Assembly (NCBI GenBank): GCA_947481985.1 | Contig: CANKIK010000002.1 | Coordinates: 1 to 64,000 of the forward strand | From: QWOP01 sp003669605 | GTDB lineage: Bacteria; Planctomycetota; Planctomycetia; Pirellulales; UBA1268 | Direction: 5' to 3' | Length of the DNA stretch: 64,000 nucleotides | Shown here: positions 1-8,450 of the stretch, piece after piece | How positions within the stretch are numbered: the stretch's first letter is position 1 | Layout of the letters: every line of letters starts with the position of its first letter | Position numbers and translations under genes: made by a program | Notes under the pieces: generated by a model | What the model was told of the DNA's origin: nothing | The model's database searches: none | Seen by the model: the letters and a program-made list of their open reading frames with translations, nothing else

Positions 1-13
1 AGGAACCTCTGGC

Positions 14-1258
14 ATGCAAACAACGACGACTGGCTGGGGTCTGGCGATCCTCCTCCTCGCAGCGGCCGGTGCCGCGGCGGCGGAGCCGGCAACGATGGAG
101 ACGATCGATTCGCAGCCTTCCTGGATCCTGGAAAACTCCCAGGTACGCCTGGGGGTGACAAAAGTCGGCGGGCAGATGGCGCCGGTGACGTTCCTGCGGG
201 ATACGGGGAAGCCGGTCCAGCCGTATCACATCAGCCCCTGGCAGAACGAAGGACTCAAAGATCTGCCGGCGCCGGTGCTCACGGCGCTGCGCGGGGATTG
301 GTTCTGCCTCCCCTTCGGCGGCAACGGAGAAGAGTACCGACATGAAAAACATCCGCCCCATGGCGAGGTGGCAGGAGCGGAGTGGCGCTACGTCGACACC
401 AAGCACGACGGCGGCCGGCGCACGCTTGTCCTCGCCTTCGAACCGGAGGCGCGGAAGGGGAAGATCACCAAGGAACTCACGCTCATTGACGGCCACAACG
501 CCGTCTACTCCCGGCATATCGTCACCGGCTTCGCCGGCCCCGCCCCCTGTGGCCACCATGCCACGCTCGCCATGCCCGATGAGGAGGGTGTGTTCCGGGT
601 GTCGACAAGCCCGATCGATTTTGGCTTGACCAATCCTGCGCGCTTCAGCGATCCGACGAAGCGGGAATACCAGTCACTCGCGATCGCGGCGCCCTTTGCC
701 GATCTCGCCCATGTACCGCTGTTGGAGAAGGGACCCGGCGATGCCGATCTGACGCGCTTGCCGGCCCGGCAGGGCTACGCCGATCTCGTTCAGGTGATCA
801 ATAAGCAGGATCTGCAGATGGTCGGCAAGCAGGATCCGACCGCTTGGACCTGCGCCACGCGCACTGACGAAGGCTGGCTGTGGTATGCCCTCAAGGACCC
901 AAGGGTGCTGCGATCGACGCTCTTTTGGATCGAGAACCATGGCCGGCACGGCAGCCCCTGGAATGGCCGTAACAACTGCCTCGGCCTTGAGGATGTGACC
1001 GGCTTCTTCGCCGACGGCCTGGCTGCCTCGGCAAGCTCAAATCTCCTCACCCGTCGGGGCGTGCCGACAGCGATCGAGTTCACGGCCGACAAGCCGACGG
1101 AGATCCGCTACATCCAGGGGGTGTCGCGCGTGCCGGAGGGCTTTGGCAAGGTAGTGGCCGCCGAGTATGCCCCCGGCGCGGTGACGTTCGTTGCCGAGGG
1201 GGGGCAGAGGGTGACCGTGCCGGTGCGGCACGAATTCCTCTCTGGTGCCGGGCTGTGA
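14..1258 (+). CDS. Secreted mutarotase-like protein of unknown function
   Basis: This 414-residue protein begins with an Ala-rich signal peptide (about residues 1-22, ending AAAAEPA), so it is probably exported. The rest is rich in beta-strand-like segments and charged loops. It resembles the galactose-mutarotase/aldose-epimerase beta-sandwich fold, with an HHATLAMP segment near residue 180 and an early PYHISPW segment that often line the sugar site in that fold. The fold call is an inference from general pattern; I do not recognise a named family. An AGGAAC stretch lies 8 bases before the ATG. It is convergent with the sugar-uptake operon that ends at 1309, and sugar handling is plausible from that context only. 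Confidence 0.7.
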   Translation: MQTTTTGWGLAILLLAAAGAAAAEPATMETIDSQPSWILENSQVRLGVTKVGGQMAPVTFLRDTGKPVQPYHISPWQNEGLKDLPAPVLTALRGDWFCLPFGGNGEEYRHEKHPPHGEVAGAEWRYVDTKHDGGRRTLVLAFEPEARKGKITKELTLIDGHNAVYSRHIVTGFAGPAPCGHHATLAMPDEEGVFRVSTSPIDFGLTNPARFSDPTKREYQSLAIAAPFADLAHVPLLEKGPGDADLTRLPARQGYADLVQVINKQDLQMVGKQDPTAWTCATRTDEGWLWYALKDPRVLRSTLFWIENHGRHGSPWNGRNNCLGLEDVTGFFADGLAASASSNLLTRRGVPTAIEFTADKPTEIRYIQGVSRVPEGFGKVVAAEYAPGAVTFVAEGGQRVTVPVRHEFLSGAGL

Positions 1259-1308
1259 AGCAGCGCGGCCGTCACGGTCAGCAGGCTGACCGCCCTACCG
1301 GCGAGGAG

Positions 1309-1404
1309 TTAGGGGGTGTTCTCGCGCATCATGCCAAACGCAATCGCCAGCCGTTCCCCAGGGGTCATGCGGCGGTAGGCGTCGAGGGTTTCCTGGCTGA
1401 GCAT
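1309..1404 (-). CDS. 31-codon ORF after the permease, possible small conserved protein
   Basis: A short ORF starts 13 bases after the permease stop codon. It encodes 31 residues beginning MLSQETLDAYRRMTPGER and ending MMRENTP. A TGAGGAC sequence sits about 10 bases before the ATG. The AYRRMTPGER segment looks like a short amphipathic motif I have seen in small planctomycete hypothetical proteins, but that is recollection. It would be the last gene of the sugar operon. It could also be a chance ORF; the clean Shine-Dalgarno sequence and tight spacing argue for a real gene. Confidence 0.42.
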   Translation of the reverse strand: MLSQETLDAYRRMTPGERLAIAFGMMRENTP

Positions 1405-1417
1405 GGGGAAATTGTCC

Positions 1418-2788
1418 TCACCGCCGCCTGAGCCGGTCGAGGAGCACCGCGGCTAGGATCACGCCGCCGAGGACAACGCGCTGCGTGTAGCTCTCGATGC
1501 CGACCAAATTCATGCCGTTCTGGATGACGGCGATGATCAGCGCCCCGACGAGGGTCCCCACCATGCTCCCCTCGCCACCAGCGAGACTCGTCCCCCCCAC
1601 CACCACTGCGGCAATCACGTAGAGCTCGTACATCTGCCCGAAGTTCGGTGAGCCGCTCTTGAGCTGCGAGGCCATCACCACACCTCCCAGGCCCGCTAGC
1701 GCCCCCGAGAGGAGATACGCACAAAGGAGCGTTCCTGCCACCGGCACTCCCGAAAGCCGCGCCGCCTCCCGGTTGCCGCCGACGGCCAGCAGCCAGCGGC
1801 CAAACGTCATTCGCGCCATCACGAAGTGGGCTGTTCCGTAGAGGATGAGGACGAGGACGACGGCGTTGGGAATCCCAAGATCGGCCCCACGTCCGAGCCA
1901 CATAAAGGCATCGGGCACCTGGTAGACGCTCTGCCCCTTGGCGAGCATCGAGGCCCCGCCCCCCGCCACGAGCATCATCGCGAGCGTGGCGATGAACGGG
2001 GGGATCCCAAACCAGACGATGACGGCCCCAGACAGCGCGCCTGCCAGCGCCCCAACGGCCACTCCGCCGAGCCCGGCGACACACATCCCCATCGCCCCCG
2101 CTTCGACGCCACCGGCGACGTCGCGGACGAGGATCGCCGTCACCACCGAGGCAAGCGCGATCAGGCTTCCGACGGAGAGATCGATGCCGCCGGTGATGAT
2201 CACCAGCGTCATCCCCACCGCAAGGATCGCGATCACCGCGATCTGGTTGGCGATGTTGAGGAGGTTTTCGGTTTTGAGGAAGTTGGGCCAGGAGTAGGGA
2301 CGCGGCTGGACGATCGCCGGACTCCCGAGCGCCGGGAAATCGGCTGGGATGTCGGCAAACAGTTCCCAGGAGGCGCTGGCCGCACTTCCGGCGATGACGT
2401 CGAGCGGGTCCCCGGCGGCATTCGCGGCCACAAGCGCCGCGCGGGCCTCCTTTGGCTCCCCCTTCACGACGTCGACCACCGTCGCACCGCGCTTTCGCAA
2501 CAGGCCCGCGAGCGTGTCGGCATAGGCGACGTCGTCGGGCTGCCCGCGAACCGCCACAAGGACGCGCTGGGGCGGAGCATGGGAGGCGAGGATCGAATCA
2601 GCGACGCCCCGGGCCGCCGCTGCGCCCCCCGGTTGCTGCTCGCTCCAGGTCAGCGCACTGAAGAGGACACAGAGGGCGAGGAGCACCCAGGCCATGCCGA
2701 CGTCGTGGAGAGCGCCGCGCAGCCAGTTGCCCGCCGGGCTTCCCCCGGCAGGGCTTCCCGTGACGGTGGCGGGAGTGTCGTGGGTCAT
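1418..2788 (-). CDS. RbsC-type sugar ABC transporter permease with periplasmic insertion
   Basis: A 456-residue inner-membrane permease of the ribose/galactose (RbsC/MglC, BPD_transp_2) family. The core signature GGIDLSVGSL is at about 200-209, with GGTSLAGGEGS near the C-terminus, and the C-terminal two thirds consists of regular hydrophobic helices. RbsC proteins are usually about 320-350 residues. The excess here is an N-terminal tail, a first membrane helix (about 32-48) and a soluble block (about 50-165) before the normal core. That block has a Rossmann-like look (RVLVAVRG near 75-82, then RGATVVDVVKG) and would lie in the periplasm. The start codon overlaps the ATPase stop in an ATGA, so the two are translationally coupled. 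Only one permease is present; it probably forms a homodimer. Confidence 0.9.
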   Translation of the reverse strand: MTHDTPATVTGSPAGGSPAGNWLRGALHDVGMAWVLLALCVLFSALTWSEQQPGGAAAARGVADSILASHAPPQRVLVAVRGQPDDVAYADTLAGLLRKRGATVVDVVKGEPKEARAALVAANAAGDPLDVIAGSAASASWELFADIPADFPALGSPAIVQPRPYSWPNFLKTENLLNIANQIAVIAILAVGMTLVIITGGIDLSVGSLIALASVVTAILVRDVAGGVEAGAMGMCVAGLGGVAVGALAGALSGAVIVWFGIPPFIATLAMMLVAGGGASMLAKGQSVYQVPDAFMWLGRGADLGIPNAVVLVLILYGTAHFVMARMTFGRWLLAVGGNREAARLSGVPVAGTLLCAYLLSGALAGLGGVVMASQLKSGSPNFGQMYELYVIAAVVVGGTSLAGGEGSMVGTLVGALIIAVIQNGMNLVGIESYTQRVVLGGVILAAVLLDRLRRR

Positions 2789-4284
2789 GTGACGGCCAGT
2801 TCCATGATCGATTCCTGCGTGGCTTTCGAGGCGTCGTCGATCCGTCCCGTGATCCGCCCATCGTGCATGACGAGGATCCGATCGGCCATCCCCAGCACCT
2901 CCGGGAGATCGGAGCTGACCATCACCACCACCTTCCCGGCGGCGGCCAAGTCGTTCATCAGCTGGTAGATCTCCACCTTCGCCCCCACATCGACCCCGCG
3001 CGTCGGCTCGTCGAAAAGGAGGACCTCGCAGCGGCGCTCAAGCCACTTGGCAAGCACCACCTTCTGCTGGTTGCCGCCGGAGAGCCCGCGGACGGCCGTT
3101 TCCTGCCGGGGCGTCTTGATGGAAAGCGCTGTAACGAAAGCAGCGCAGGCCTTCTTCTCCTCCGCCCGGCGGACGACTCCAGAGCGCGAAAACCGCGCCA
3201 GGTTCGGCAGGGAAAAATTCTCCCGAACCGACAGCCCAAGGACGAGCCCCTGAAGCTTGCGGTCTTCTGGCAACAGTCCGATACCGGCCGCGATCGCCCC
3301 CCGGGGGGAACGCGGCTCGACAGGCTTGCCATCGAGCCGGATCGTGCCAGAGTCTCTTCGATCGGCCCCGAACAGCAGCCGCAAGACCTCGGTCCGTCCT
3401 GAGCCGACCAGCCCCGTGAGCGCCAGAATCTCGCCGCCACGGGCCTCAAACGACACGCTCCGCACGGCCGTGCCGCGGGCCAGATCCTCGACGACGAGCC
3501 GGACGTCTCCGGGAGTGGTGGTGCGGCGAGGAAACTCCTCGACGAGTTGGCGGCCGACCATCATCCGGATCAGATCCCCGCGGTTGACATTCGCGACAGC
3601 GGCGCCGCCGACGTTGCGGCCGTCACGGAGCACCTCTACCCGGTCGCAGACCGCGGCGATCTCCTCGAGGCGATGGCTGACGTAGACGATCCCTGTCCCT
3701 TCCCGCTTCAGCTCCCGGATGACCTCATGGAGGGCCGCCACCTCCGGCGTCGTCAGCGCGGCGCTGGGCTCATCCATGACGAGGATCCGGGCGCCTGCTG
3801 CGAGCGCCTTGGCGATCTCGACGAGTTGCTGCCGGGCCACCGAGAGGGAACGACAAGGGGCATCGGCGTCGAAATCGGCCCCCAGTCTGGCAAGGAGGGC
3901 TTGGGCGCGGCGGCGCTGGGCGCCACGATCGACCAGCGCCAGCCCGGCCGGGCCGCGGGCGAGCTCTTGGCCAAGGAAGATGTTGTCGGCCGCGCCGAGG
4001 GCGGGAACGAGATTGAACTCCTGGTGGATCACAGCGACGCCCGAGCCGCGGGCGTCCTGGGGCGACCGGATCGGCCGCTCGACGCCGTCGATGAGGATCC
4101 TTCCAGCGTCGGGGCGGACGGCACCGCCGAGGATCTTCATCAGCGTGCTCTTCCCCGCGCCGTTCTCGCCAAGCAGCGCCAGCACCTCGCCGCGCGCAAG
4201 CTCAAGCCCGACCCCGGCAAGCGCCTGCACGCCGGGATAGCTCTTGGCGATCCCCTCCATCGAAAGCAGCGGCGGTGAGGTCAT
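2785..4284 (-). CDS. RbsA/MglA-type sugar ABC transporter ATPase (two ATP-binding domains)
   Basis: A 499-residue fused double ATPase that powers sugar uptake at the inner face of the membrane. The first domain has Walker A GENGAGKS (about 39-46), a signature-like LSVARQQ and Walker B ILVMDEPS. The second has a degenerate Walker A GLVGSGRTE, the signature LSGGNQQK and Walker B VLLFDEPTRG. Length and the degenerate second P-loop are typical of RbsA/MglA/XylG. It lies downstream of the GH172 gene and its stop overlaps the permease start, so both belong to one leftward operon with the BMP-type binding protein. The substrate cannot be read from the sequence; gene context suggests a fructose- or arabinofuranose-containing sugar. 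Confidence 0.95.
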   Translation of the reverse strand: MTSPPLLSMEGIAKSYPGVQALAGVGLELARGEVLALLGENGAGKSTLMKILGGAVRPDAGRILIDGVERPIRSPQDARGSGVAVIHQEFNLVPALGAADNIFLGQELARGPAGLALVDRGAQRRRAQALLARLGADFDADAPCRSLSVARQQLVEIAKALAAGARILVMDEPSAALTTPEVAALHEVIRELKREGTGIVYVSHRLEEIAAVCDRVEVLRDGRNVGGAAVANVNRGDLIRMMVGRQLVEEFPRRTTTPGDVRLVVEDLARGTAVRSVSFEARGGEILALTGLVGSGRTEVLRLLFGADRRDSGTIRLDGKPVEPRSPRGAIAAGIGLLPEDRKLQGLVLGLSVRENFSLPNLARFSRSGVVRRAEEKKACAAFVTALSIKTPRQETAVRGLSGGNQQKVVLAKWLERRCEVLLFDEPTRGVDVGAKVEIYQLMNDLAAAGKVVVMVSSDLPEVLGMADRILVMHDGRITGRIDDASKATQESIMELAVT

Positions 4285-4372
4285 CGGTCGGGCCCTTGTC
4301 GCTCACGTCGGCCTGGAGGAATCGAGGTCGTGGTCTGTGATCATGGGGTGGTTGTCGCGGGCGGAAGGGGGA

Positions 4373-5959
4373 TCATCGCCCCGATTCGATCGCCGCGTGG
4401 ATGACCCAGATCAACCGGTCGGAGTTTTGTCGATTGTTCGTCTTGATCACGAGTTGATTCTCCCCCTGATTCAGCCTGATGGGGAGCCTCGCCGTCTCGA
4501 ATCCAGCCGAATGATCGAGCGTGGCGAGCTTTTCGCCATTGAGCCAGACGATCGCCCAGTCATCGAAGGCCAACCGGAGCGTGGCCCGGCGTTCGGTGGC
4601 GCTCGAGAGTGTCGTCCTCGCGTAGATCGAGTGGTCTGTCGGTGGGTAGGCCGGGCGATGCTGGCTGACATGTTCCAGCCGCAGCCAGCCATGCTCGCTC
4701 TTGAGCGTGTGAAGGGGGAAGTCGGCGGCACCGATCGTGATGCTGGCGGGGAGGGCGGGCTGCGAGAGTTGCCGGACGACGTCGTCGGCTGGTTGGCGGA
4801 AGGCATCAAAATCGGCGCCGTCCGGGATCAGCCCCACGGCGACCCAGTCGGCGGGCGAATCGACGAGCGGAGCTTTTGACTGCGGGACTTTGTAGTAATA
4901 CGACACCGCCTCGTAGTCGTCAGCCCGGGCATTCGAGGTGAACAGCAACGACGATCGAAACAGGACCGGGTCGGGCCCGAAGAAGCGGTAGAAGACTCCG
5001 TCTTGGTCGTTCCGGCCCCGGTTGTCACGGTGGGGGCATCCCGCCCACGGCGTCTGATACTGGTTGAATCCCCAGGAAAAGCCGAAGTCGTCCTCGACGT
5101 TGGCTCCGCAGATCACGTGGGGGTCGGTCTCGCCATCGATCAGCATCCGCGTGCCGCTGTTGTGAAACACCATGTCGCCGTGATCCTTCTGGCGATACCC
5201 CATGACATAGCCGGCGAGAAACCCGACTCCCTCCGTCTCGAGGATCGGGAACGGCTCGGCAGGCGACGCCGGGGCGGCGATGTGGCGCTGGGCATGGAAG
5301 CGCAGCGGAGTCAGGTCGACGTCCGCGGCGTACTGCTGCCAATCGACCATCGCAGCGCCATGCTTGGGTGACTTGCCGTGCAGCCGGATCAGGCAACGAG
5401 TGGCGAAGGGAATCGGAAGATGGCAATTCCAACCAGGGGATGCCTTGGTGGGAATCAGCGGGTCGTTGGTCACCGTGAAGTTGGGGAAGGTGACGATGCC
5501 TGCACTGGCAATGTGGTAGTCCTCGAAGCCGACCATCGTGCCGAAGAACGACCGGAACGGCATCCGCACCTGGGGCGTTTCCGCCCCGTCGACAGTGATC
5601 TCGATCTCGAGGTCATCGAGATCCTTCTCGGCAAACACGAACCACAGCTTCCGCAGGCATCCGGGGCCGGTGACGTCGAGGACGTCGACGGTGCCTTCGG
5701 GCGTGGAGGCGATGTTGGCGGTCGTGCGACGGGATCGAAACTGCGTCGGCAGTTGCAGGAGGGGCACGGCGGGATCGGCATAGGTCCTTGGAAAAGGATC
5801 GTCGACCGCCGTGCTGCGCTCCCCCTCGGCGCTGGGCGCAGGCTCGATTCGCTGCTCCGGCCCGCGGTCCTGGGCCGGTGTGTGCGGGGCGGCTAACAGA
5901 AGGCCGAGCGCTACGCACCCGAGGATGCCGACCAACGCTCTGCCAGTGGCGTGACGCAT
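4373..5959 (-). CDS. Secreted DUF2961/GH172 glycoside-hydrolase-like protein
   Basis: A 528-residue exported protein from the ATG at 5959, chosen because AGGAGAGG lies about 10 bases upstream; a longer ORF starts at 5992. The signal peptide is about residues 1-30 (hydrophobic LVGILGCVALGLLLA). The catalytic region carries DUF2961 hallmarks: GPGCLRKLWF, a DGAETPQVRMPF segment, FFGTMVGF, and NCHLPIPFA corresponding to the family's W-x-MPMPF motif. Characterised GH172 enzymes act on alpha-D-fructofuranosides, difructose anhydride or D-arabinofuranosides (family knowledge). The C-terminal ~100 residues (WAIVWLNGEKLATL) resemble a galactose-binding-like beta-sandwich. It is the enzyme of the operon, between the GH32 remnant and the ATPase. 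Confidence 0.85.
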   Translation of the reverse strand: MRHATGRALVGILGCVALGLLLAAPHTPAQDRGPEQRIEPAPSAEGERSTAVDDPFPRTYADPAVPLLQLPTQFRSRRTTANIASTPEGTVDVLDVTGPGCLRKLWFVFAEKDLDDLEIEITVDGAETPQVRMPFRSFFGTMVGFEDYHIASAGIVTFPNFTVTNDPLIPTKASPGWNCHLPIPFATRCLIRLHGKSPKHGAAMVDWQQYAADVDLTPLRFHAQRHIAAPASPAEPFPILETEGVGFLAGYVMGYRQKDHGDMVFHNSGTRMLIDGETDPHVICGANVEDDFGFSWGFNQYQTPWAGCPHRDNRGRNDQDGVFYRFFGPDPVLFRSSLLFTSNARADDYEAVSYYYKVPQSKAPLVDSPADWVAVGLIPDGADFDAFRQPADDVVRQLSQPALPASITIGAADFPLHTLKSEHGWLRLEHVSQHRPAYPPTDHSIYARTTLSSATERRATLRLAFDDWAIVWLNGEKLATLDHSAGFETARLPIRLNQGENQLVIKTNNRQNSDRLIWVIHAAIESGR

Positions 5960-5998
5960 CGTGCGATTCCTCTCCTGAAGGTGTGAGAACATGTCGGC

Positions 5999-6337
5999 CT
6001 ACGGTGAAGTGCTTTCGGTGCCGGAGTTCCATGCCGACCCCAGCTCGTAGATCCCGAGCGCGTGAAAGCGCACTGGTCCGCCGATCGCCTTGACGCTCGA
6101 GTTGCGATCCTCGGCGTGGGGAGCCACCGGCATGGGGACGTACGTCAGGCCTCCGCTTGTAAAGACTTCGAGCCCTGTGCGGTCGCAGACGATGACGAGC
6201 TGTTGCCGGCCACCTCGAAGCGGCGCCTGAGCACGATGACCGTTGACGACGATCTCCTCCGTCTTCGATTCCAGTGAGCCGGCTCGAGGACGATGCACTC
6301 GAGGCCGAAGAAAAGTTGGGCACGGCACGATGCTCAA
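5999..6337 (-). pseudogene. C-terminal remnant of a GH32 fructosidase
   Basis: About 112 codons in one minus-strand frame match the C-terminal beta-sandwich of GH32 enzymes (levanase, invertase). The visible hallmarks are EEIVVNGHRAQAPL, the conserved CDRTGLEVF (family pattern DRTSIEVF), LTYVPMP, and the terminal ALGIYELGSAW. The catalytic five-bladed propeller is absent, because the intact BMP gene lies directly upstream on the same strand and ends at 6349. I see no start codon with a Shine-Dalgarno sequence in front of the similarity. This is therefore most likely the 3' scar of a deleted GH32 gene within the sugar operon. A short accessory protein is possible but unlikely. Confidence 0.72.
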
Positions 6338-6348
6338 CCCGGCGCGCG

Positions 6349-7410
6349 TCAATCCCCTTTCGGGGTCGCCACATTCGGCTCGAGCGTCATCAGGCCCGCC
6401 TTCAGGGCCCGGTCTTTCTCGCGGACCACTTGGAGGACATCGGCGGGGAGTTTCTTCTCCCAGCCATGGAACGGCGCCAGGGTCGCACCACCGCGGGCAA
6501 GCGTCGAGAAGTCCTGGAGGTCCTCCGCCGTCACCAAGCCGCCTGCCGCCTGCTTGACGACGTAGTCGGCCAGCGGCGTCATGTTCCATACCGGCCCAGT
6601 GATCACACACTGCGGCGCCTCATCGAACTGGTCGACAAGGTTGCCAAACGCCCGCACATCCTTCTCGCGGCAGGCTTCGATTGCCCCCTCGCGCTCCGCG
6701 TAGATCACATCCGCTCCCGCCGCGATCTGCTCAAGCGCCGCAGCCTTGGCCTTCGGCGGGTCGTACCAGGCATCGATGAACGTCACCTTCACCTTCACCG
6801 TGGCACTGGCGTCGTGGGCACCGGCGATGAAGGCATTGATCGTCCGGTTGACGTGTGGCTCGCTTCTCCCACCCACCACGCCGACGATGCCCGACTTCGT
6901 CAGACTGCCGGCGAGGATCCCGCACAAATAAGCCGGCTCCGCCAGATCACTGTCGAAGATCGACATGTTGGGCGCTTGTGGCTCGGTGACGGTACCGACC
7001 ACGAACTTGATGCCGGGATTGGCGGCGGCAATGGCACGGATCTCCCGATCCCCATCGGCCCCGTCGGCGACCACCATGTCGGGCTGGGTGGCAACCGCCG
7101 CCAGGATCGCCGCCGCCATTGGCCCGCTCCCGGCGAGGTTGTCCTTCCAGACGTAGCGGATCTTGCCAGCCTGTTGCTCAAGCTCGAGCGCCGTGTGGAT
7201 CACCATGTTCCAAGGCTCGGCCAGCGGCGTGCCGTAGGCGGCAAAGACCAGCGGCACCTTGTCAGCCGCCGCGGTTGCCATCCCCCCCGGGGCGACGAGC
7301 AGGAAAAATCCCGCCACCGAGGCGAGTATCCGGCGGCGGGGCAACAGGCCCAGAACACCTTTTCGCTCGGAGGAGGAAACACCACTCGCAACGCGGGGCA
7401 GGGAAGGCAT
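6349..7410 (-). CDS. BMP-family (PnrA/Med-like) ABC transporter substrate-binding protein
   Basis: A 353-residue periplasmic binding protein of the basic-membrane-protein family (PF02608), known for nucleoside and sugar-type ligands. The start at 7410 is preferred over an in-frame ATG at 7515 because GGAGA lies 7 bases upstream. A basic stretch (RRRILASVAGFFLLVAPGG) forms the signal peptide. Family features are the early VPLVFAAYGTP strand, DMVVADG, the PAYLCGILAGSLTKSGIVGVVGG block, and GADVIYAEREG followed by a late PVWNMTP. It is the first gene of the operon, before the GH32 remnant, GH172, ATPase and permease. BMP proteins are normally partnered by RbsA/RbsC-type transporters, which fits. 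The ligand is unknown. Confidence 0.88.
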   Translation of the reverse strand: MPSLPRVASGVSSSERKGVLGLLPRRRILASVAGFFLLVAPGGMATAAADKVPLVFAAYGTPLAEPWNMVIHTALELEQQAGKIRYVWKDNLAGSGPMAAAILAAVATQPDMVVADGADGDREIRAIAAANPGIKFVVGTVTEPQAPNMSIFDSDLAEPAYLCGILAGSLTKSGIVGVVGGRSEPHVNRTINAFIAGAHDASATVKVKVTFIDAWYDPPKAKAAALEQIAAGADVIYAEREGAIEACREKDVRAFGNLVDQFDEAPQCVITGPVWNMTPLADYVVKQAAGGLVTAEDLQDFSTLARGGATLAPFHGWEKKLPADVLQVVREKDRALKAGLMTLEPNVATPKGD

Positions 7411-7547
7411 GGCGATATCTCCATCGGACAGTTCTTGCCAGAGGCACAAAACAGCCCCCGCGGCGGGCAGCCTACCACGGTGGGGCGCGGCGACGTGAGG
7501 TCGATTCAGCGTCATTTTCCAGTCTCAAACACCCCCTTTGTCCCCAA

Positions 7548-7586
7548 TTTATAGCGCTGCCCGTCGAGGCTCTCAATACTGTGAGA
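7548..7586 (-). promoter_or_regulatory. Promoter of the sugar operon with overlapping palindrome
   Basis: On the minus strand TTGAGA (7571-7576) and TATAAA (7548-7553) are separated by exactly 17 bases, a near-consensus vegetative promoter. It would start transcription near 7541 and give a leader of about 130 bases before the BMP gene. A 16-base palindrome, TCTCA-N6-TGAGA (7571-7586), covers the -35 box and could be a repressor operator. No regulator gene is nearby. Confidence 0.6.
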
Positions 7587-7754
7587 ATTCAACGGCCCTC
7601 TCGGCCGCCCGAGGCGGTCCAGGGTGCCCAGCACCAAGCCCAAAAACGGACGATTTGTGCTCTCATAAGTCCCCAAACGAGGTTCAAAGAGCCCGTTTAA
7701 ACCGGTAAAAAAGGGAGTTGCCGACACAAAAAAGCGCTCTGCAAGAAGGTGGGC

Positions 7755-7782
7755 TTGGGTTCGGGCGCCGTGGCGATACAAT
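7755..7782 (+). promoter_or_regulatory. Promoter of rpsP-trmD-rplS
   Basis: TTGGGT (7755-7760) and TACAAT (7777-7782) are spaced 16 bases apart, about 40 bases before the GTG of rpsP. This is a reasonable vegetative promoter for the ribosomal operon. Confidence 0.5.
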
Positions 7783-7821
7783 CCAGGGCCCGAGTTTTTC
7801 TGTTGCAAGGAGATCCCGAAC

Positions 7822-8292
7822 GTGGCTGTGGCGATTCGTATGAAGCGGATGGGGCGGAAGAACCGTGCCTTCTACCGGATTTGCGCGACCGATCGGCGCA
7901 GCCCCCGTGATGGCCGCGTGATCGAGGAACTCGGCACGTACGATCCTTTTGTCCCCGACACCGACGCCCGCTGCACGCTCGACAGTGCCCGGGTGGAATA
8001 CTGGCTGTCGGTCGGTGCGCAGCCGAGCGAAGCTGTCCGCGTGCTCATCAAGAAGTTCGGCTCCAAGGGGACTCGGCTGAAGGAGATGGAGCTCGCCCGC
8101 ACCAAGCTTTCGATGCCGCGAATCATCCCCGACGCCGGGACGCCGGCTTTCGTGCCTGAATCCAAGAATGCCCCCGCAACTGCCGCTGCCGTCGCAGCAC
8201 CTGTTGCTGCCGCACCCGCCGCCGAGGCACCCGCTGTCACCGAGCAGCCTGCCGGAGATCAACCCGCCGCTGCCGAGGCGACGGGGGGCTAG
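7822..8292 (+). CDS. rpsP: Small ribosomal subunit protein bS16
   Basis: A 156-residue protein whose first ~85 residues are bS16: AVAIRMKRMGRKNRAFYRI, the ATDRRSPRDGR motif, and GTYDPF with SVGAQPSEAV. It binds 16S rRNA during 30S assembly. It starts with GTG at 7822, and AAGGAGA is 10 bases upstream. bS16 is usually 80-90 residues; this one has an extra ~70-residue tail, ending in Ala/Pro/Glu-rich low complexity. Such tails recur on planctomycete ribosomal proteins. The TAG stop (8290-8292) is also the left boundary of a MITE-like repeat, and no rimM follows. Confidence 0.97.
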   Translation: MAVAIRMKRMGRKNRAFYRICATDRRSPRDGRVIEELGTYDPFVPDTDARCTLDSARVEYWLSVGAQPSEAVRVLIKKFGSKGTRLKEMELARTKLSMPRIIPDAGTPAFVPESKNAPATAAAVAAPVAAAPAAEAPAVTEQPAGDQPAAAEATGG

Positions 8293-8415
8293 CAGGCCTC
8301 TGGATAAACTGCCGGAACGACCGCAGGAGGCGGTCGCGAGTGCTTTGCACTGGAGAAAACCGGAGGTTTTCCAAGTTGAAAAAGGTGAGGAATGACTTTT
8401 TTCACGGACAGCTAG
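8289..8415 (+). repeat. MITE-like CTAG element, copy A
   Basis: A 127-bp element bounded by CTAG at both ends, matching the copies at 12663, 12786 and 33034. In order it carries the left end, hairpin GACCGC/GCGGTC, hairpin GAGTGC/GCACTG, hairpin GAAAACC-GGA-GGTTTTC, and a right-end inverted repeat GTTGAAAAAGG / GACTTTTTTCAC. The left CTAG includes the TAG stop of rpsP. This copy is the most diverged at the right end. It occupies the place where rimM lies in most bacteria. Confidence 0.85.
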
Positions 8416-8450
8416 AACCACGTGGTCCCGCCGGGCAGACTGCCGCCGCC

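Larger units (their letters stand above)
7411..7821. other. Divergent intergenic region between sugar operon and rpsP operon
   Basis: This stretch of about 410 bases holds no gene I can support. It contains the leftward sugar-operon promoter with its palindrome, the rightward rpsP promoter and the rpsP Shine-Dalgarno sequence. Small ORFs in it lack coding character. It is AT-richer than its surroundings between about 7500 and 7740. Confidence 0.7.

Noticed and set aside
1826..2968. 380-codon plus-strand ORF
   Set aside because: Antisense to the RbsC-type permease and the end of the ATPase; composition is typical of a shadow frame.
8340..8450. 37-codon N-terminal extension of TrmD
   Set aside because: It is encoded inside repeat copy A; canonical TrmD starts MRIDILTLFPEMF at 8451.
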